A DNA stretch of 64,000 nt from RBC038 sp041390625 (GCA_041390625.1 JAWKPM010000006.1:124001-188000); one strand, 5' to 3'. Shown: positions 33,978-43,472, counted from the first letter of the stretch. Notes: generated by a model from the letters alone, not told the origin. Program-made: numbers and translations.

Positions 33978-34580
33978 TCAGCTCGCGGCGAGGGCGGAGG
34001 GGGTGTCGAAGAGGAAGTGAACCTCGGTGCCGACGACGATGCCGCGGTCCTCATACCAGCCGAACGGCGCCTCGATGGCCCACTGGTAGGGCGCCTCGGA
34101 GTAGACGAGGTCGAGCGATTCGGCCTCCATCTGACGAATCGAGACGATGCGCCCGTCGCCGCCCACGAACGCGATATCGAGGTCGACGTGGGTGTTCTTC
34201 ATCCAGAACGGGCCCTCGTGGTTCGGCTCGAGGTAGTCGAACAGCATGCCGCGCTCGCCGAGCCGGGCGCGGCCGGAGAGGCCGATGCCGTACTCCTCGC
34301 GCGGCGGAACCTCGAGGGGGAGTGAGCCGAGCACGGCATCGCCATCGACGAACTCGACGACGCCGAGCTCTTCGACGGGGGTCGAGGCCGTCGAGGCCAC
34401 GGGCTCGCCTGAGGACGCTTCGATGGTCGGCGAAGCGGATGGTGAGGCGCCGGCCTCGGTCGCCGTCACCTCGATCGTGGGGCCCCCGGCGACGGCGGTC
34501 CTCGGCGCATCGTCCGACGAGCTGCCGCAGGCGGCGAGCAGGAGGATGAGGGCGAGGAACATCGTAGAGGCAAGGCGCAT
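33978..34580 (-). CDS. DUF192 lipoprotein
   Basis: 200 residues. Signal ending LLAAC with Cys18 lipidated, a Ser/Thr/Pro-rich linker (about 20-75), then a complete DUF192 domain: GLSGRARLGERGMLFDY, FWMKNTHVDLDIAFVGGDG and YQWAIEAPFGWYEDRG. DUF192 proteins are small secreted proteins of unknown role. GAAGGG touches the ATG, so initiation may use the next Met. Confidence 0.87.
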   Translation of the reverse strand: MRLASTMFLALILLLAACGSSSDDAPRTAVAGGPTIEVTATEAGASPSASPTIEASSGEPVASTASTPVEELGVVEFVDGDAVLGSLPLEVPPREEYGIGLSGRARLGERGMLFDYLEPNHEGPFWMKNTHVDLDIAFVGGDGRIVSIRQMEAESLDLVYSEAPYQWAIEAPFGWYEDRGIVVGTEVHFLFDTPSALAAS

Positions 34581-34649
34581 CCCTTCGATCGTAGCCTGCG
34601 ACGGCCGCACGCGTTGACACCGTGGGCGCCGCCCCGCCACGATCGAGCC

Positions 34650-35441
34650 GTGTCAGACAGTGAACTGCTCGATCTCGCCTTCAAATTGTGGCCCGACGTC
34701 CGCGACCGGGGCGTCGTGGGCGATCCTTCGGACCTCGACCGGCTGCTGGCGGCGCAGGGCTTGCCCGGCGCGCCGGGCTTCGACTGCGGCGTGCGTGACA
34801 CCTTCGGCTGCTTCGCGCCGGACCAGGACGCCTCGGATTTCGCGCTGCCGACGGGCGAGCGCCCGCGGTCCGACGAGGAGGGGCGGTTCATCGCGCACGT
34901 CCTCGTGACGCGCGTGCTCCTCGGGGCCGGTCTCGGCGTCGATCCGCGAGTGACCTCGGCGCTGTGCGCGACGTACGCGCTGTCGTGGACGGCCACCGGC
35001 GGCGACTACCGCCAGTCGCCGCTCGCGCTGGCGACGACGCTCTGGCTCCCGGCCCTCGATGCGGACGCGTCCTCGGACCGGCCGCTGCCGATCGACTGGT
35101 CGGCCGCGTGCTACCAGGACGAGGACCGCTGGGACCTCGATTACCGGCTGTTCTCGCGCTACGACATCCGCGAACGCGCCCTCGACTGGGCCGTCTTCGT
35201 CTCCTCGAATCCCGCGCGGCACGAGGGTGTCTCGATGTGGACCATCGTGGAGCCGCTGCTGCGCATGGAGCGGGACGGGCGCGCTGAGCTGGCGCTGGGC
35301 CAGTACGCCGATGCCGCCGACGAGGTGGGGAGTGCCCCGGCGCCCGCCGCCGCGATGCTCGAGCGCACACGCGTGGCCGCCAGCCTGCGCGCCTACCTGG
35401 CCTCGGTCAGCGGGCCGCGCCGCCTGCGCGCCTCGGACTAG
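34650..35441 (+). CDS. Soluble protein of unknown function (263 aa)
   Basis: 263 residues, acidic and Trp-containing, starting MSDSELLDLAFKLWPDVRDR. Features: FDCGVRDTFGCFAPDQDA near 50-68, WTATGGDYRQSPLALATTLW near 115-135, and WDLDYRLFSRYDIRERALDW near 160-180. No membrane segment or signal. No family recognised. A TTGACA (34614-34619) and CACGAT (34638-34643, exactly 6 bases before the GTG) form a plausible promoter for a leaderless message. It precedes the ZntB-like gene by 4 bases, so the two are probably one operon. Confidence 0.8.
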   Translation: MSDSELLDLAFKLWPDVRDRGVVGDPSDLDRLLAAQGLPGAPGFDCGVRDTFGCFAPDQDASDFALPTGERPRSDEEGRFIAHVLVTRVLLGAGLGVDPRVTSALCATYALSWTATGGDYRQSPLALATTLWLPALDADASSDRPLPIDWSAACYQDEDRWDLDYRLFSRYDIRERALDWAVFVSSNPARHEGVSMWTIVEPLLRMERDGRAELALGQYADAADEVGSAPAPAAAMLERTRVAASLRAYLASVSGPRRLRASD

Positions 35442-35445
35442 CGCC

Positions 35446-36456
35446 ATGACCCTCGACCCCGCGAGCGCCGCTCCGCCTCGCCTCACCTCGAGTGACGGCC
35501 TTGTCGCGGCGTATGTGCTCGATGGCGAGGGGCGGGGACAACCGATCTCGTGGGGCGGGCTGAGCGACTGGCGGCCGGAGCACGGCACGCTGTGGGTGCA
35601 TCTCGACCGGCTGCAGGAGCGCGCCGCGCGATGGCTGATGCGCGAGTCGGGCCTCGCGCCGGTGGTCGCCGAGGCGGTGATGGCCGAGGAGACGCGGCCT
35701 CGCGTCGACTCGTTCGATTCAGGACTGCTGCTGGTGCTGCGCGGCGCGAACCTCAATCCAGGCGCGGCGCCGGAGGACATGGTGTCGCTGCGCATCTGGG
35801 CGGACGAGCATCGCGTCGTGACGGTGCGCGGGCGCCGTGTGATGTCCGTGGAGGACGTGCGCGAGGCGCTCGCGCGCGGGCATGGCCCCTCCAACAGTGG
35901 ACAGCTCCTGACGGCGCTGCTCAGCCAGCTTACGGACCGCCTCGAGCCGGTGGTGTCGGAGCTCGACGACGTCGTGGACGAGCTCGAGGAGCGCGCGACC
36001 GAGGCGGCGGACAGCTCGCTGCGACGTGAGCTCTCGGTGGCACGCCGACGCGTGATCGCGCTTCGCCGGCACATGGCGCCGCAGCGCGCCGTGACGCTGC
36101 GCCTCCAGTCCGAGCCGGTGGACTGGATCGCGGACCTCGATCGGCTGCACGTGCGCGAGGCGCACGACCAGCTGACGCGCTACCTCGAGGACCTCGATGA
36201 GGCGCGGGACCGCGCGACCGTGACCCACGAGGAGATTACGCAGCGCGTCGCCGAGGACACGAACCGCACGATCTACCTGCTGTCCGTGGTGGCCACGATC
36301 TTCCTGCCACTGTCGCTGCTCGCCGGCCTCCTCGGTATGAACGTGGGTGGCATCCCCGGCGGATCCGAGTCATGGGGATTCGCCGCGGTGATCGGGCTGA
36401 CGCTGGCGCTCGCCGTCCTCGAGATCCTGCTCATCAGGCGGCTGCGCGTTCTCTGA
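35446..36456 (+). CDS. CorA-family divalent cation transporter, ZntB-like
   Basis: 336 residues: large cytoplasmic N-terminal domain, long stalk helix (HVREAHDQLTRYLEDLDEAR), then two membrane helices at the C-terminus. The signature after TM1 is LLGMNVGGIPGG, closer to ZntB (G-x-N-x-GG-I-P-G) than to classical CorA (YGMNF), so zinc efflux or uptake is at least as likely as magnesium. Starts 4 bases after the unknown 263-residue gene. Confidence 0.9.
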   Translation: MTLDPASAAPPRLTSSDGLVAAYVLDGEGRGQPISWGGLSDWRPEHGTLWVHLDRLQERAARWLMRESGLAPVVAEAVMAEETRPRVDSFDSGLLLVLRGANLNPGAAPEDMVSLRIWADEHRVVTVRGRRVMSVEDVREALARGHGPSNSGQLLTALLSQLTDRLEPVVSELDDVVDELEERATEAADSSLRRELSVARRRVIALRRHMAPQRAVTLRLQSEPVDWIADLDRLHVREAHDQLTRYLEDLDEARDRATVTHEEITQRVAEDTNRTIYLLSVVATIFLPLSLLAGLLGMNVGGIPGGSESWGFAAVIGLTLALAVLEILLIRRLRVL

Positions 36457-36566
36457 CGGCCGCGCCCCGTCGCGTCAGCGGTTCTTCAGGTGGCGCGCCA
36501 TTCGAGGTCACGACCGCCCGTCGATGATCGAGGCGAGAACTTCGCCACGAGACGACGGGACCCTCG

Positions 36567-37373
36567 ATGACCGCCGCACTGCAGATCCCGCCGCTGCCCG
36601 CGGCGCACGCCCGCGCGCTGGCGTTGCTGATGGAGCGCGACGTCGGCCTGGCCGAGGTCGTCGCTGCCATCATCGAGCCGGATCCCGGCCTCACCGCCGC
36701 GGTGCTGCGCGCCGCCAACTCGGCGGAGTCCGCACCGGTCGACCGCATCACGAGGGCGGGCGACGCGATCGTGCGGCTGGGGGCGCGGACGGCACGGGCG
36801 CTGGTCATCGCCTCGATGTTGCGCGGGCGCATGGAACGGCTGTCGACAGCGAAGCTCGACCTCGAGGAGCTGTGGCGGCACCTGATCGGCGTGGGGCTGA
36901 TCGCCGACGCCTCGTTGTCGGTGGCGCGGGGGGACGCTCGCGTGCCGGCGTTCACCGCCGGACTGTTGCACGACGTTGGACGGATTGCGCTCGCCGCGAG
37001 CCAGCCGCCGCACTACGCGCGGATCGCTCGTCTCGTGCGCGAGGGGCGCGACGCCCGCGAGGCTGAACGACATGTCCTCGGTGTCGACCACGAGCAGTTC
37101 GGGGCCGAGGTGGCGGCGCACTGGGGCCTGCCCTCGGAGATCGCCGAGGCGGTGACGGGTCACCACGAGCCCGGCGCGGGCGAGACGGCCCGGCACGTGG
37201 CGGTGGCGCGCCGGATCGCCGGACGCCTCTCGATTGGGGACGGGCTGCACTTCGCCGACGATCCTCGGCTGACGGCGCTCGGATCCGAGGAGGACAGGCT
37301 CATCCTCGCGACCCTCGGCGGGCCGCAAGCGCTGCAGCGGCGGATCGCGTGGTTCCGAGGGGCGATCGGCTAG
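36567..37373 (+). CDS. HDOD-domain protein
   Basis: 268 residues covering a full HDOD domain: GLTAAVLRAANSAES near 41-55, GDAIVRLGARTARALVIASM, GLLHDVGRIALAAS (HD at 135-136 retained) and LPSEIAEAVTGHHEPG. It is related to the partial protein at 1-698 but has shorter loops. No output domain is attached. Probable scaffold in a two-component or c-di-GMP pathway. Confidence 0.87.
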   Translation: MTAALQIPPLPAAHARALALLMERDVGLAEVVAAIIEPDPGLTAAVLRAANSAESAPVDRITRAGDAIVRLGARTARALVIASMLRGRMERLSTAKLDLEELWRHLIGVGLIADASLSVARGDARVPAFTAGLLHDVGRIALAASQPPHYARIARLVREGRDAREAERHVLGVDHEQFGAEVAAHWGLPSEIAEAVTGHHEPGAGETARHVAVARRIAGRLSIGDGLHFADDPRLTALGSEEDRLILATLGGPQALQRRIAWFRGAIG

Positions 37374-37391
37374 CGGGTCCTCGGGCGGCGG

Positions 37392-37835
37392 CTAGTCGAC
37401 GTCGACGTCCTCGTCGGTGAGGGGCTCTTCGAGGTCGCCGAGCTCGCCGTCGCTGTTCGCCATCGCCTCGATGGCGGCGAGCACATCGAGCATCTCGCGA
37501 TCGTCGGGCTTCGCGAAGTCGGAGATGTGGTAGCCGCCGAAGGCATCGACGACGGTCTTGTGGTCATCGATGACGAAGTCGGGCATGACCGTCACGCCCA
37601 GCGGGCCGAGGCGCTCGTGGTGGTTGTCGAGCGGCTTGATGAAGTAATCGGCGACGAAGTGGTCGAGCTCGTGGCGGCGCATGTCCCAGCGTCGGATGCC
37701 GACACCGGACCAGATGTAGATGGTGTGCCCGGCGTCGCGCAGGCTCTCGAAGACTTCCTGCGTGTGGTTGCGCAGCTTGCCGTTCCAGAGGATCAGCGTG
37801 TTGTCGACGTCGAAGAAGATGTTCAGCTTGCGCAC
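37392..37835 (-). CDS. HAD-like hydrolase
   Basis: 147 residues. Motif I is FFDVDNTLIL with Asp9 and Asp11; IYIWSGVGIRRW corresponds to motif II (Ser/Thr) and MPDFVIDDHKTVVDAFGGYH to the distal acidic motif. The C-terminal 25 residues are very acidic. Small size suggests a capless phosphatase or phosphoprotein hydrolase. GTG start at 37835 with CGGAG upstream. Confidence 0.83.
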   Translation of the reverse strand: MRKLNIFFDVDNTLILWNGKLRNHTQEVFESLRDAGHTIYIWSGVGIRRWDMRRHELDHFVADYFIKPLDNHHERLGPLGVTVMPDFVIDDHKTVVDAFGGYHISDFAKPDDREMLDVLAAIEAMANSDGELGDLEEPLTDEDVDVD

Positions 37836-37897
37836 GCCAACTCCGCTCGGTGCCGTGTGATCGCCGACGAGTGATCGCCGGGGTTCGTGATTGTCCG

Positions 37898-38653
37898 CTA
37901 GATGTGCTTCGCGAGGAAGTCGCCCACCGCCTCGTTGAATGCCGGCGCGTTCTCGAAGTAGACCGAGTGCCCGCAGGCGGGGAACTCGAGGTATTCGGAG
38001 CCCTGCACGAGCTCGTGCATCATCCGCATGACTTCGGGCCGGACGATCGCGTCCTCGCTGCCGACGACGAGGAGCGTCGGCACGGTGAGTGCGGCGACCT
38101 CGTCGCGGGTCGGCCCGCCCTCGTTGAGGTTGATGTTCCTCGGGGGGTTGAGCGCGGCGATCTGCTGGTAGAGGAACGTCCCTCGTGGGTGCTCCTCCTG
38201 GTACTTCGGGCCGAGCGCGCGGTTCTCGAGGGGGCGTGTGTCATCGGTGTCGCGGAGCGCCGCGGCCTTCTCGCGCAGCTCCGGCCAGTCGAAGAAGCCC
38301 CACGTGTCGCACATCGCGAGCGCGGCGACGCGGTCGGGGTGGCGGACGGCGTAGCCGAGGGCCGTGCGCCCACCCATCGACTGCGCGACGAGCGCGGTGC
38401 GCTCGATGCCGAGGCGCTCGAGCAGCACCTCGAGGTCGTCGACGAAGCGCTTGTCGCCCTCGTTGTTCGGGTCGGTCGAGCGGCCGAAGTTCCGGTGGTC
38501 GATGACGATGCAGCGGTAGCGCTGGCTGAAGGTGGGGATCTGTTGCCACCACGAGATGTGGTTGCCACCCGCGCCGTGGAGGAAGGTCACCGCGGGACCT
38601 TCGCCGTGGGACTCGTAGTAGAGGTCGATGCCGTTCAGGGACTCGATGGGCAT
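37898..38653 (-). CDS. Alpha/beta hydrolase
   Basis: 251 residues. Oxyanion-hole segment VTFLHGAGGNHISWWQQIP, nucleophile elbow VAQSMGGRTALGYA, acid in VVGSEDAIVRPEV and His in PACGHSVYFENAPAF. These give a complete Ser-Asp-His triad. GAGGAGG precedes the ATG. Related sequences include enol-lactone and C-C bond hydrolases; substrate unknown. Confidence 0.9.
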   Translation of the reverse strand: MPIESLNGIDLYYESHGEGPAVTFLHGAGGNHISWWQQIPTFSQRYRCIVIDHRNFGRSTDPNNEGDKRFVDDLEVLLERLGIERTALVAQSMGGRTALGYAVRHPDRVAALAMCDTWGFFDWPELREKAAALRDTDDTRPLENRALGPKYQEEHPRGTFLYQQIAALNPPRNINLNEGGPTRDEVAALTVPTLLVVGSEDAIVRPEVMRMMHELVQGSEYLEFPACGHSVYFENAPAFNEAVGDFLAKHI

Positions 38654-38679
38654 GGCTGGTCCTCCTCGATGGGGTTGGC

Positions 38680-39693
38680 TCAGGGCGTCGGCGCGGCGGG
38701 CGCGACGCAGGATGTGAAGGTGAACGCGAAGGCGGCGACGCCGTCGGACTCGGTTTCGAGCGTGAGCTCGTGGCGGGTCACGTCGTCGGCGCGCACGAGG
38801 CCGTACATCCTCGGGACATCGATGGTCACGACGCCGTCACGCACGTCCTCGCCGGCGGCGCTCGCCTCGATGGGGGCGCCGTCGAGGAGCACGCGCATCG
38901 AGGCTGGGCCGCCGGTCAGCGGCGGGTGCAGCACGAGATTCACGTCGGCGGCGGTGTAGGCGAGGTGGAGGCGGCTCGGCGTGCCGCGCGCGGCGCCGAA
39001 GGGGCGCGCGGCGCTCTCGCCGGCGAGCAGCCAGTCGCCCTCGAGGTACAGCATGCCCTCGACGTGACGACCGGGGTCGACGTAGTTCATCGGGCGATCG
39101 GGGGCGACGGCGCCGACGTTGCCGATCAGGCCGCGCTGGAACCCGCAATACAGCTCGGGCGTGACGCGATAGCAGACCGCGCCGGGCGTGTCTTCCGGGC
39201 GGACGGGCGCCATCGGCTCCGGTAGATCGGCCTCGAAACCCTCTTGCTCGCGGAGGAGCTGCTGGATCGCCATCTCGGACTCGACATAGCCGCCCTCGCC
39301 GAAGTGGCTGGCGCGAATGTAGCCCTTCGCGTCGACGAAGTACTTCGCCGGCCAGTAGCGGTTGGCGTACGCCTGCCAGATCGCGTAGTCGGCATCGAGG
39401 ATCACGGGGTACGGGATCTCGAGGTGCGCAATGGCGTTGCGTACGTGCTCCGCGTTGCGGGCGAACGAGAACTCGGGCGTGTGGACGCCGACGACCGTGA
39501 GGCCGTGCTGCTCGTAGCGACGGTGCCACTCCGCGAGGTAGGGCAGGGTTCGGAGGCAGTTCACGCAGGTGTAGTCCCAGAAGTCGACGACGACCGGCCG
39601 GCCGCTGCCTCGGATGGGGACGGGGCCGCCCTGCAGCCACTCGCCGCCCTCGAGCTCCGGGGCGTGGACGGGGCCGCGCTCCTCCTGCGTCAT
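38680..39693 (-). CDS. TlpA-like redoxin with C-terminal beta domain
   Basis: 337 residues. Residues 1-160 are a thioredoxin fold with the redox pair in WDYTCVNCLRTLPYLAEWHR and NRYWPAKYFVDAKGYIR. Residues 170-337 form a beta-rich domain (LHLAYTAADVNLVLHPPLTG) like that seen at the end of some DipZ/CcdA-linked proteins. There is no signal peptide or anchor. Its start overlaps the end of the M1 aminopeptidase gene (ATGA), so both are co-translated. Confidence 0.87.
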   Translation of the reverse strand: MTQEERGPVHAPELEGGEWLQGGPVPIRGSGRPVVVDFWDYTCVNCLRTLPYLAEWHRRYEQHGLTVVGVHTPEFSFARNAEHVRNAIAHLEIPYPVILDADYAIWQAYANRYWPAKYFVDAKGYIRASHFGEGGYVESEMAIQQLLREQEGFEADLPEPMAPVRPEDTPGAVCYRVTPELYCGFQRGLIGNVGAVAPDRPMNYVDPGRHVEGMLYLEGDWLLAGESAARPFGAARGTPSRLHLAYTAADVNLVLHPPLTGGPASMRVLLDGAPIEASAAGEDVRDGVVTIDVPRMYGLVRADDVTRHELTLETESDGVAAFAFTFTSCVAPAAPTP

Positions 39694-42365
39694 CGGCGCG
39701 GGCCCCGGGTGCCTCGAGTGGCACCGCCACCGCGAGCGCGGGTCGCGGGTCTTGGGCTCTCGCCCTGGGCCTCGAGCCTGGTCAGTCGGTCCTTCAGCGC
39801 CTGGTTCTCCTGCTGCAGCTTCTCGAGGTCGGTGCGGAGCGACTTCACCTCTTCGCCCTTGTCGGCCTTCTGGCCGAGCGTGCGGGCGGCGAGGCGGGCG
39901 GAGCGGGTGAGCCGCCCCTCGAGGGTACGCCCGGCCGCGGCGTTCAGCGCGCCGGCGCCGCGCGCGTCACCGAGGCTGGCGAGGGCGCCGGCGGCGGCGA
40001 GCTGGATGCGCATCGAACGGTCGTCGAGCAGCTCCTCGAGGCGCTCGCGCACCTTCAGCCGCACTGCTTCCTCGGCGACCGGCCCGAGTCGTCCGAGTGC
40101 GTCGGTGGCGGCGCGGCGGGCGGTCTGGTGGCGTCCCCACTCAGTCCACTCGAGGAGCGTGTCGATCGCCCTCGGGTCGCGCAGGGCGGCGAGGCCGCCG
40201 AGGGCGGCGGCGGTGATGACGTCGTTGTGCGCGGGACGGCCGAGGACGCGGCGGAGCGCGTCGTAGGCACGGGGCTGCCTCGTCTGGCCGAGTGCGGAGG
40301 CGGCGGCGGACTGCACGTAGTACGAGCGGTCGCCGCGGCCCGCGAGACGTGTCTGCAGGGCGCGCGCCGCCGTCTCGTCGCGGAAGTTGCCGAGGGCGCC
40401 GCAGACGGCGCGTCGCACTTGCGACGGCTCGGCCTCGACCGCCTCGATGAGGGCGTCGCGCGCGCCCTCCGCCTTCGTCGCGCCGAGGGCGGCAGCGACC
40501 TCTGCGCGGACGTAGCGCAGCTCGGAGTCGTTGAGCAGGACCTCGCGGAGGGCGGCGATCGCGCCCGGCGACGCGAGCTTGCCGAGGCCCTTCGCGGCCT
40601 CGATGCGGCCGACGGCCTCGGGATCCTCGGTCAGGCGCACCTTCAGCTGGGCCTCGCCGGGCGCGAAGTCGAGGGTCTTGAGGACGCGGCCGGCGGGGTC
40701 GATGGCGACGTAGCGCGGCTCCGAGTCGAGCGGCAGCACGAACGTGTGCTCGGCCTCGGTCACCTCGACGCGGAAGGTCTGGAGGCCTCGGAGGGTGAGC
40801 GCGGCGATGTCGAGCGGCGTGCGGTAGATCGAGGTCAGACCCTCGGGCTTCTGGGTCTGCGACAGCTTGATCGTCGCGAGTTTGTGCTCGTTGTCCCACG
40901 AGTACGTGGCCTTGAACTCGGGGTGACCGCCCTTCCAGACCCACTGGTCGAAGAACCAGTCGAGGTTGCGGCCGGTCGCGGCTTCGATCGCGCGCTGCAG
41001 CTCCGGGGTGACGGCGTCGCCGCCGGCGTGCGTCGTCACGTAGTGATTGATTGCCGCCCACCAGCCCTCGTCGCCGAGGATCCAGCGCAGCATGTCGAGG
41101 ATGACGCCGCCGCGCTCGTAGAGGTGGCGGTCAAAGACGTCGATCGGTCCGTGGTAGGTGGCCTGGACCATCGGGCGGCGGTAGTCCTGCGCATCCTCCT
41201 CGAGGTACGCCTTCGCGTCCTGGGTGATCTCGTAGCGGTAGTCGTCGTAGCCGCGGTCGTGCTCGATCCAGAGGGCGTCGAAGTAGGTGGCGAAGCTCTC
41301 GTTGAGCCAGCCGTGCGACCACTCGCGGCAGGTGACGAGGTCGCCGAACCACTGGTGGGCGAGCTCGTGAGCGGTGATGCCGTCGGCGGCCTCGACGAAG
41401 TCGGGGTGTGCGCGCTCGTCGTGGAGCAGCGCGTCGGTCATGGTCGTGGCGGAGGTGTTCTCCATGCCGCCCCAGGTGAAGTCGTGGATCGCCACGGTGG
41501 CGTACTTCGCGTAGGGGTAGGGCACACCGATCTTCTCGGCGAAGTAGCGGATCATCGCGGGGGTGCGGCCGAAGGCTCGTCGCAGGTCGGCGCCCGTGCC
41601 CTTCGGGCCGTAGTACTGCACCGGGACGTCGCCGGCCGGCTCGTCCTCGACGACCTCGAACTCGGAGGCGGTGAGGGTCACGAGGTAGGCGGGGTGGGGC
41701 ACGTCCTGCACCCAGTGGTAGGTGGAGCGTCGGCGGCGGCCGTCGTGGCTCACCGAGTCGAGACGGCCGTTCGAGAGCGCGAACCAGCCCTGCGGGACCG
41801 TCGCGATGAGTTCGGTCGTTGCTTTCTCGCCAGGGTAGTCGAAGCAGGGGAACCAGTAGGGCGCGTCCTCCGGCTGGCCCTGCGTCCAGATCTGGCTCGG
41901 GCGGTCGGGGTAGCCGGGATCCGGCGCGTTGAAGTAGACGCCTCGGCGGGGCTTCGTCGAGTAGCGGACCGCTGTGGTGATCGAGCGTCGCGCCGATCGC
42001 GCGCGACCGAGGTCGATGCGTAGCTTGCCGTCCGAGTTCGTGAACGGGAGGTCGCGGCCGTTGCCGTCGGTGACGGACTCGACGTCGAGCTCGAAGGCGT
42101 CGAACACCGCCTCGCGGAGGCCGTCCTGCCGTGGGCGGAAGGTTGTGGTCGCGGTGCCCTCGAGGCTGCGCCCGGCGAAGTCGAAGGCGAGGTCGAGCTT
42201 GAGGTGCTCGATCTTGAGCGGGCGGTCGCGGCCCCAGACCGGCCGGTCGCCCGGCAAAGCGAACGCCTCACGGGCTGCCGCGCCGAGGGCGCCGAGGGCG
42301 ATGCCGGCGCCCACGCACTCGATCGCTTCCGCCTCGAAGCCGGTGAGGCCGGTCGTGCCGCTCAT
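39690..42365 (-). CDS. M1-family metallo-aminopeptidase with HEAT repeats
   Basis: 891 residues. M1 catalytic parts: substrate loop GGMEN (299-303), zinc site HELAH (333-337) and the third ligand Glu356 in LNESFATYFD. After the catalytic and beta domains, residues about 590-830 are HEAT-like repeats (ALREVLLNDSELRYVRAEVA, ALQTRLAGRGDRSYYVQSAA), then a coiled coil (LQQENQALKDRLTRLEAQ) and an Arg/Gly tail. No signal peptide, so probably cytoplasmic. Overlaps the redoxin gene downstream. Confidence 0.92.
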   Translation of the reverse strand: MSGTTGLTGFEAEAIECVGAGIALGALGAAAREAFALPGDRPVWGRDRPLKIEHLKLDLAFDFAGRSLEGTATTTFRPRQDGLREAVFDAFELDVESVTDGNGRDLPFTNSDGKLRIDLGRARSARRSITTAVRYSTKPRRGVYFNAPDPGYPDRPSQIWTQGQPEDAPYWFPCFDYPGEKATTELIATVPQGWFALSNGRLDSVSHDGRRRRSTYHWVQDVPHPAYLVTLTASEFEVVEDEPAGDVPVQYYGPKGTGADLRRAFGRTPAMIRYFAEKIGVPYPYAKYATVAIHDFTWGGMENTSATTMTDALLHDERAHPDFVEAADGITAHELAHQWFGDLVTCREWSHGWLNESFATYFDALWIEHDRGYDDYRYEITQDAKAYLEEDAQDYRRPMVQATYHGPIDVFDRHLYERGGVILDMLRWILGDEGWWAAINHYVTTHAGGDAVTPELQRAIEAATGRNLDWFFDQWVWKGGHPEFKATYSWDNEHKLATIKLSQTQKPEGLTSIYRTPLDIAALTLRGLQTFRVEVTEAEHTFVLPLDSEPRYVAIDPAGRVLKTLDFAPGEAQLKVRLTEDPEAVGRIEAAKGLGKLASPGAIAALREVLLNDSELRYVRAEVAAALGATKAEGARDALIEAVEAEPSQVRRAVCGALGNFRDETAARALQTRLAGRGDRSYYVQSAAASALGQTRQPRAYDALRRVLGRPAHNDVITAAALGGLAALRDPRAIDTLLEWTEWGRHQTARRAATDALGRLGPVAEEAVRLKVRERLEELLDDRSMRIQLAAAGALASLGDARGAGALNAAAGRTLEGRLTRSARLAARTLGQKADKGEEVKSLRTDLEKLQQENQALKDRLTRLEAQGESPRPATRARGGGATRGTRGPRR

Positions 42366-42386
42366 CGCTGCCCTTTCGGTGGGGTG

Positions 42387-42869
42387 CTAGCTCGTACTGT
42401 CGAGGTACTCGAGGACGAGGCGCAGCGCCTCGTCGGCCGCCTGCTGCTTGGTCGACTGGCGGTCGCCGTCGAACTCGATGCGCTCGATCTTCTCGTAGTC
42501 GTTCGGGGCGACGATGCCGATGTAGTAGATGCCGCCCGGGCCTTCCTTCGTCGAGGACTGGGCGCGACGGTCGGCGGCGCCCGACTCCGAGACCACGATG
42601 TCGACGCCGAGACGCTCGCGGGTCGCGCGGGCCATGCGCCGGACGGCGTCCTCGGAGACCGAACCGGCCTCGGCGAGGGCATCGGCGTCGACGCCCATCA
42701 CGCCAGTCTTCGCCGAGCGGTGGTAGGCGGTGATGCCGCCGACGAAGACCTTCGAGGAGCCGGGCACGTTGGTGAGGAGGTGCCCGATCAGCCCGCCGAG
42801 GGTCGAGTCGGCGGTCCCGAGTCGGAGGCCGCGCTCCGTCATGCGCTGGACGACGGCTTCCTCGTGCAT
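42387..42869 (-). CDS. CinA C-terminal domain protein (PncC-type nicotinamide-nucleotide amidase)
   Basis: 160 residues forming the CinA_C fold alone. TADSTLGGLIGHLLTNVPGS and FVGGITAYHRSAKTGVMGVD match the ESxTGG...LTxxPGxS and GGxxxYxxxxK motifs of NMN deamidase, with Ser20 the likely nucleophile, and VVSESGAADRR follows. GAGGAG 6 bases before the ATG. The usual TGG is LGG here, so activity is likely but not certain. Expected role: recycling NMN. Confidence 0.82.
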   Translation of the reverse strand: MHEEAVVQRMTERGLRLGTADSTLGGLIGHLLTNVPGSSKVFVGGITAYHRSAKTGVMGVDADALAEAGSVSEDAVRRMARATRERLGVDIVVSESGAADRRAQSSTKEGPGGIYYIGIVAPNDYEKIERIEFDGDRQSTKQQAADEALRLVLEYLDSTS

Positions 42870-42898
42870 GGCGGTCTCCTCGATGTGGCTTCCCGGCG

Positions 42899-43438
42899 TC
42901 AGGCGGCGGGGTAGCCCGGCGCTTCCTTCACGGCGTTGATCTGGTTCGCGTGGTCGATGTCGTGCACGCGCTGGAAGAGGTACCACGCCTTGCAGTGCAG
43001 CGGCCCGAAGAACATGTGGTCGTGCTCGCCGGTCATCGAGGGCGGATCGGGCAGCCGGCTCACGAGGCCGGTGAGCTGCATGCCGAGCTCGATGAGCTGG
43101 GTGCGGAGGTCCTCGATCGGCTGGTCCTCGACGCTCGTCGGGCGCTCGTCACGCAGCGCCTCGCGGCTCTGGGGCTGCTCGCCGATGGCGAGCGTCTGCA
43201 CGAGCGAGATCACGGAGCGCGAGTTGTTCGCGATGTGGTCTGCGACCTCGAGGATGCTCCACGCGTCATCGGGCGGCTTGAAGCGCGCCTGCTCATCGGT
43301 GACGCCGCGCAGCGCCTCGACGAGCTGGAGGCGGGCCTCGGTGACGCGCGGCCAGAGCTCGATCCAGGTGTAGCGCTCGCTCTGCGAACGGAGGTAGCCG
43401 CGGACGCGCTGCTGCTCTTCGGTCAGCTCTCGAACCAT
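42899..43438 (-). CDS. DinB-family protein
   Basis: 179 residues. DinB helical bundle with WSILEVADHIANNSRSVISL and VHDIDHANQINAV carrying the His residues of the metal site. GAGGAG lies before the ATG. Lies between the enoyl-CoA hydratase gene and CinA on the same strand. Function within the DinB superfamily is open. It is distinct from the DinB protein at 20605. Confidence 0.82.
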   Translation of the reverse strand: MVRELTEEQQRVRGYLRSQSERYTWIELWPRVTEARLQLVEALRGVTDEQARFKPPDDAWSILEVADHIANNSRSVISLVQTLAIGEQPQSREALRDERPTSVEDQPIEDLRTQLIELGMQLTGLVSRLPDPPSMTGEHDHMFFGPLHCKAWYLFQRVHDIDHANQINAVKEAPGYPAA

Positions 43439-43472
43439 CGATCGCTCCTCGAGCTCCGGGGACGGCGGCGGG

